Assembly (NCBI RefSeq): GCF_025699065.1 | Contig: NZ_JAILWF010000002.1 | Span: forward strand, 62,001 to 126,000 | Length of the DNA: 64,000 nt | Direction: 5' to 3' | Origin: Nitrosarchaeum sp. | Lineage (GTDB): Archaea; Thermoproteota; Nitrososphaeria; Nitrososphaerales; Nitrosopumilaceae | Shown: positions 60,999-64,000 of the stretch, one piece after another | Numbering within the stretch: position 1 is the stretch's first letter | How the letters are laid out: each line of letters starts with the position of its first letter | Program-made: the position numbers and the translations under genes | Notes under the pieces: generated by a model | Databases searched by the model: none | What the model was told of the DNA's origin: nothing | What the model saw: only the letters and a program-made list of their open reading frames with translations

Positions 60999-61238
60999 TT
61001 AGATTTCTTTAATTTCTGTAATTGTTCCCAACACAGAATCCATCTTAACAATAGCTTTTTTCTCATCCCAACCAAGTGCAACATACCAGTCACCTGCATC
61101 CCCATCATATTTTGTCTCAAGCGTCTTGATGTTTTCTGGTTGAACGTTGTATTCTTTTGCAATACCTGAAACAGCTAAAGAGATTGCATCTCTTTCTTTT
61201 TCCAGTCTTCTCTTCATTAATCCTATTCCTGGATTCAT
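60999..61238 (-). CDS. Small conserved-looking protein (79 residues)
   Basis: A 79-residue soluble protein. After a charged helix (LMKRRLEKERDAISLAVSGI) come alternating strands (TLETKYDGDAGDWYVALGWD, then AIVKMDSVLGTITEI) that recall a PepSY-like alpha/beta unit. It has no signal peptide. The sequence has the composition of a real protein and a clear ATG start. I cannot assign a function. It lies between two unrelated genes on the other strand. Confidence 0.68.
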   Translation of the reverse strand: MNPGIGLMKRRLEKERDAISLAVSGIAKEYNVQPENIKTLETKYDGDAGDWYVALGWDEKKAIVKMDSVLGTITEIKEI

Positions 61239-61357
61239 ACTATCTCTGATTCTTTTGTTCTAATATAGTTAATTCTCAAAATTACCCACAATGTTTAATT
61301 TTTTTATTTGATAAATTTACAACGCTTCAAATAACACGATCAAAGAGACATCATAAA

Positions 61358-61951
61358 ATGAAATTAATCCAGAAATTTTCAAATTCATCACTTGCAAAGA
61401 CTAGCACACTTGTATCTCTAGTTTCCGTTCTAGCAGTTGTTGGGCCATTTGTAGTTGTATCTGCTGGTTTTTGGGATGCAATTTCTCATCTTCAAAAAGA
61501 ACCTGAATTCTTTTGGAGCATACAGCATATCGTTGTGTATACTGGCGTTTCAATAACTACAAGTGCAGCTATAGTTGGAACCATTCTTTTACTTCGAAAT
61601 TCTACCAAAAATTCTCTTAAAAATGGAATCATTCTAGTGATTACGGGTTCACTAATTCAGATTGTATCAGGATATGCCGATTCACTTTCACATGAACTTT
61701 TTGGAATTGACGGTTTGATATCTTGGTCTCATCAGCCACTAGAATTTGGTCTAGTCTTATCTGCACTGGGTGGATTTCTAATATTAAAAAATCTTGAAAA
61801 AACAAAACTCAAAGTACTTTTACCTTTCTCAATAATTTCATTTTTGTTTTTTACAACTTGGCTTGTGTTTAATCTGGTGTTTATTTTTGGCCACACAATA
61901 CAATGTCTTCCAGTTTACAAGATATTCTTATCTGGATGTTCAATCTTGTAA
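61358..61951 (+). CDS. Five-helix membrane protein of unknown function
   Basis: A 197-residue protein with five hydrophobic segments (about 15-38, 52-76, 86-106, 118-140 and 148-172). Polar His and Asp sit in or next to helices (GFWDAISHLQ, QHIVVYTGV, YADSLSHELFG, WSHQPLEFG). This recalls small haem- or metal-binding membrane proteins, but no named family is evident. It converges with the next gene, overlapping by 37 bp. Confidence 0.68.
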   Translation: MKLIQKFSNSSLAKTSTLVSLVSVLAVVGPFVVVSAGFWDAISHLQKEPEFFWSIQHIVVYTGVSITTSAAIVGTILLLRNSTKNSLKNGIILVITGSLIQIVSGYADSLSHELFGIDGLISWSHQPLEFGLVLSALGGFLILKNLEKTKLKVLLPFSIISFLFFTTWLVFNLVFIFGHTIQCLPVYKIFLSGCSIL

Positions 61952-62406
61952 TTTTTTAATTTCATATATGATGAAAAAATAATAATTACTGCACCTACTA
62001 GTATCATTATTCCTGGGGGTATCATAACTTCTGAGCCAGCATCTCCCAACTCAATTTGCAAATTTATTTGATTTTTTGAAGGATTTGTCACTTTTACTGT
62101 ATATGTTCCACTTTTCTCAAAATCAAAATATCCTACAGACATTTTTGTCTGAACACTTTCTTCAGATATTATGTTCTGGTTATTATCTAAAATTTGAACA
62201 AATATCTGCTCACCGCTAAATTCCGGCATGAATACTTTGTAATATCCGATACCTTTACCATTCAAACTCAGCTTTAGATCATGCGAATTTGATGATTCTA
62301 GTGCAATTTCCTCAGATATTTTGTCTCCTTGTACAAAAACAAACGATATCCAAATCATTCCAATCACACATAACATCACACCAATTTTGAACAAAGAGAA
62401 TTTCAA
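61915..62406 (-). CDS. Membrane-anchored beta-sandwich protein
   Basis: A 163-residue protein. An N-terminal hydrophobic helix (about 5-26) is followed by a beta-rich extracytoplasmic domain (about 30-125; YYKVFMPEFSGEQIFVQILD, SGTYTVKVTNPS) and a second helix (about 130-152) near the C-terminus. The middle has the look of a pre-peptidase C-terminal or GOLD-like sandwich. It is probably a small surface or stress-related protein. I do not assign a function. It overlaps its neighbour tail to tail. Confidence 0.68.
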   Translation of the reverse strand: MKFSLFKIGVMLCVIGMIWISFVFVQGDKISEEIALESSNSHDLKLSLNGKGIGYYKVFMPEFSGEQIFVQILDNNQNIISEESVQTKMSVGYFDFEKSGTYTVKVTNPSKNQINLQIELGDAGSEVMIPPGIMILVGAVIIIFSSYMKLKNYKIEHPDKNIL

Positions 62407-62448
62407 TTCATCAAGTATGTGAACTGTTTGTTTAATAAAATAATCTGA

Positions 62449-62522
62449 GGGCTCGGAGGGCTTCGATCCCTCGACCTAGCGGTTCGAAGCCGCTCGCACT
62501 ATCCAGACTGTGCAACGAGTCC
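62449..62522 (-). tRNA. tRNA-Arg (anticodon TCG)
   Basis: Read on the minus strand, 74 nt fold as a cloverleaf: D stem GCAC/GTGC with a GG-bearing loop, anticodon stem AGCGG/CCGCT with loop CTTCGAA (anticodon TCG, for Arg CGA), variable loop AGGTC, T stem GAGGG/CCCTC. The acceptor pairs GGACTCG with CGAGCCC with one mismatch (A3 and C70). T9 and A54 are also unusual. No CCA is encoded. It overlaps the 5' extension of the aminotransferase frame, which therefore must start later. Confidence 0.85.
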
Positions 62523-62566
62523 AAACAAGTAAGAATTTAACAGGCCTAAATATCTGTCTAGGTACT

Positions 62567-63739
62567 TTGAAAATATCAAAAAAAGTAGCTGGAGTTGAAT
62601 ATGCAATTAGGGATATCGTTCTAGCTGCAAGAAAAGTTGAAGAAAAAGGAATGAAAGTTGATTATCTCAACATAGGTGATCCTGTGCAATTTGGTTTTCA
62701 ACCTCCTGATAATGTAAAAGAGGCAATGATAAATGCAATAAGAAATGGAGAGAACTTTTATTCCACATCAGAAGGTCTCAAAGAACTAAGAGTGGAAATT
62801 GCAAAAAAAGAAAATGTAAAAGGATTATCCATCTCACATGATGACGTTTTAATCACAAATGGAGTTTCTGAAGGACTTGATATGGTAATATCCTCTATTG
62901 TTGAAGAAGGTGACGAAGTTCTCTTACCTGGTCCATATTATCCACCATATGCCTCGTACGTTAGATTACATGGAGGAATCCCAGTAGAGTTTGCAGTAGA
63001 CTTGGATAACTCTACGCCTGATATTGAAGATATTAAATCAAAGATTACATCAAAAACAATTGCTATTTGCTTGATCAGTCCAAATAACCCTACAGGTGTA
63101 GTATTTAATGAATCATCACTAAAAAAATTAGTAGAAATTGCAAATCAACATAATTTGTATATTATTTGTGATGAGATTTATGATCAAATAATTTTTGATC
63201 AAAAATTTGTAGGAATTGGAAAAGTTGCAGGTGATTCGCCAGTTATTGTTCTAAATGGATTCTCCAAAGTCCATCTAATGTCTGGATGGAGAATTGGATA
63301 CATTGCATTTAATCAATCATCAAAACTTGATGCACTAAGAGAAAATCTTCCAAAACTTGCACGAGTAAGAATTGCTAGTAATCTCCCAGTTCAGTATGCT
63401 GCATTAGAGTCGTTGCGAGGACCACAAGGATACATCGCAGAATTTGTATCTGAATTAAAAAAGCGAAGAGATCTTGTTGTAAAACGACTCAATGAAATGC
63501 CTGGTTTATCTTGTCCTAATCCAAAAGGCGCGTTCTATGCTTTTCCAAAAATTGAAGATAATAAATTTGGAACTGATAAAGAGTTTGTACAAAAACTTTT
63601 AGAAACAAAAGGAGTTTTAACTGTACATGGTTCTGGATTTGGAGAAAAATATGGTAGTGGACACTTTAGATTGGTGTATTTGCCAAGTCTTGAAATTTTA
63701 GATTCGGCAATGAACAAAATTGAAGACTTTGTCAGCTAA
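62567..63739 (+). CDS. Class I/II PLP aminotransferase (alanine/aspartate type)
   Basis: About 390 residues from TTG 62567, chosen because the frame from 62510 runs through the tRNA gene. It opens KISKKVAGVEYAIRDIVL. Motifs are NIGDPVQFGFQPP, GPYYPPYASYV, SPNNPTGVV (PLP-stacking Asn), ICDEIYDQI (Asp) and the PLP Lys in NGFSKVHLMSGWRIGY. It fits the AspC/AlaT-like family and probably moves amino groups in amino-acid synthesis. The stop overlaps that of the next gene. Confidence 0.85.
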   Translation: MKISKKVAGVEYAIRDIVLAARKVEEKGMKVDYLNIGDPVQFGFQPPDNVKEAMINAIRNGENFYSTSEGLKELRVEIAKKENVKGLSISHDDVLITNGVSEGLDMVISSIVEEGDEVLLPGPYYPPYASYVRLHGGIPVEFAVDLDNSTPDIEDIKSKITSKTIAICLISPNNPTGVVFNESSLKKLVEIANQHNLYIICDEIYDQIIFDQKFVGIGKVAGDSPVIVLNGFSKVHLMSGWRIGYIAFNQSSKLDALRENLPKLARVRIASNLPVQYAALESLRGPQGYIAEFVSELKKRRDLVVKRLNEMPGLSCPNPKGAFYAFPKIEDNKFGTDKEFVQKLLETKGVLTVHGSGFGEKYGSGHFRLVYLPSLEILDSAMNKIEDFVS

Positions 63740-64000
63740 TAACTCCAAACTGAAAACTTTTGTGGAATTATCTCTATAATGCAGTCTGTATTGTCTAATA
63801 GTTCTACCGCAGACTTGTTTTGCAAACTTTTGAAATACCTTGCAAGTATTTTTTTTGCAATTTTTTTTACTTTGTTATTTTCTAAAATGATATTTGCGTT
63901 TCCTTGACCCATTACTCCAAAAATTGGAGAATTTACTCCTACATCTACACAAAATGCAACTTTGTTATTTTTTTTAACATTTTGTGCCTTTTTGGTTTTA
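63736..64000 (-). CDS. Pyridoxamine-5'-phosphate-oxidase-like FMN-binding protein (partial)
   Basis: The minus-strand frame is open from the right window edge to the stop at 63736-63738. It reads KVAFCVDVGVNSPIFGVMGQ, then GNANIILENNKV, IAKKILARYFKSL and ends CIIEIIPQKFSVWSY. The VMGQGNA element and the ending with a Trp fit the split-barrel flavin-binding PNPOx family, such as deazaflavin- or FMN-dependent proteins common in archaea. The N-terminal part is outside the window. Its stop overlaps the aminotransferase stop. Confidence 0.7.
   Translation of the reverse strand, partial: KTKKAQNVKKNNKVAFCVDVGVNSPIFGVMGQGNANIILENNKVKKIAKKILARYFKSLQNKSAVELLDNTDCIIEIIPQKFSVWSY

Noticed and set aside
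62449-62522. tRNA on the plus strand
   Set aside because: The D-loop GG and the T arm fall in the right places only when read on the minus strand.
62510-62566. N-terminal extension of the aminotransferase
   Set aside because: It lies partly within the tRNA gene (to 62522); the conserved protein begins at KISKK, so TTG 62567 is the better start.
1-64000. Insertion sequence, integrase or prophage
   Set aside because: No transposase or recombinase motif was found in the reading frames, and no clear inverted terminal repeats were noticed by eye.

Overview
The window looks like a low-GC ammonia-oxidising archaeon, Nitrosopumilus-like (Nitrososphaerota/Thaumarchaeota). The reasons are archaeal TATA-like boxes about 20-30 nt before starts, few Shine-Dalgarno sites, many TTG/GTG starts, a tRNA gene without encoded CCA, and core genes of thaumarchaeal type (DUF59 protein, MtnA, PGI/PMI, short conserved orphans). 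No ammonia-oxidation gene lies here, so the assignment is an inference.

About 1-54.6 kb is one very AT-rich island for surface-glycan synthesis. It has more than 45 genes, in short runs that keep switching strand. The left edge (0-2.6 kb) holds methyltransferases and decayed gene remnants. 2.7-24 kb carries nucleotide-sugar genes (GalU, RmlA, RmlB, two DegT aminotransferases, PglD-like and other acyltransferases), glycosyltransferases, a flippase, a GT-C enzyme, methyltransferases and two sulfatase-fold proteins. Inside this block, at 16.7-19.4 kb, is an FkbH / acyl carrier protein / MaoC hydratase / AcpS operon, an unusual carrier-protein system for an archaeon.

23.0-28.9 kb is a tightly packed minus-strand operon: IMPase/CysQ, a PEP-synthase-like kinase, a class I glutamine amidotransferase, a nucleotidyltransferase and a sulfatase-fold protein. 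Three of these match the enzyme types that make cytidine diphosphoramidate for the Campylobacter O-methyl phosphoramidate capsule modification (L-glutamine kinase, CTP:phosphoglutamine cytidylyltransferase, gamma-glutamyl-CDP-amidate hydrolase). I propose an archaeal phosphoramidate pathway; this is the most interesting signal in the window. A sulfotransferase-fold gene lies about 1 kb away.

31-52 kb is dominated by nonulosonic (sialic/legionaminic/pseudaminic-like) acid synthesis. It has a PseB-like dehydratase, an aminotransferase between two GNATs, two NeuB-family synthases, a CMP-sugar synthetase, an SpsF-type cytidylyltransferase, a PseA/WbpG-type amidotransferase and a DUF115/Maf-like protein that may transfer the sugar. 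A B12-type radical SAM enzyme, a DUF4910 peptidase-fold protein, GDP-mannose dehydratase and a TIM-barrel isomerase accompany them.

From about 54.6 kb the sequence becomes ordinary chromosome: antiporter, PGI/PMI, MtnA, DUF59 protein, SDR, a secreted repeat-domain protein, small membrane proteins, tRNA-Arg(TCG), an aminotransferase and a partial FMN-binding protein. A 31-codon broken copy of the DUF59 gene's 3' end sits at 52.85 kb inside the island edge. No transposase, integrase, CRISPR array or rRNA was seen.
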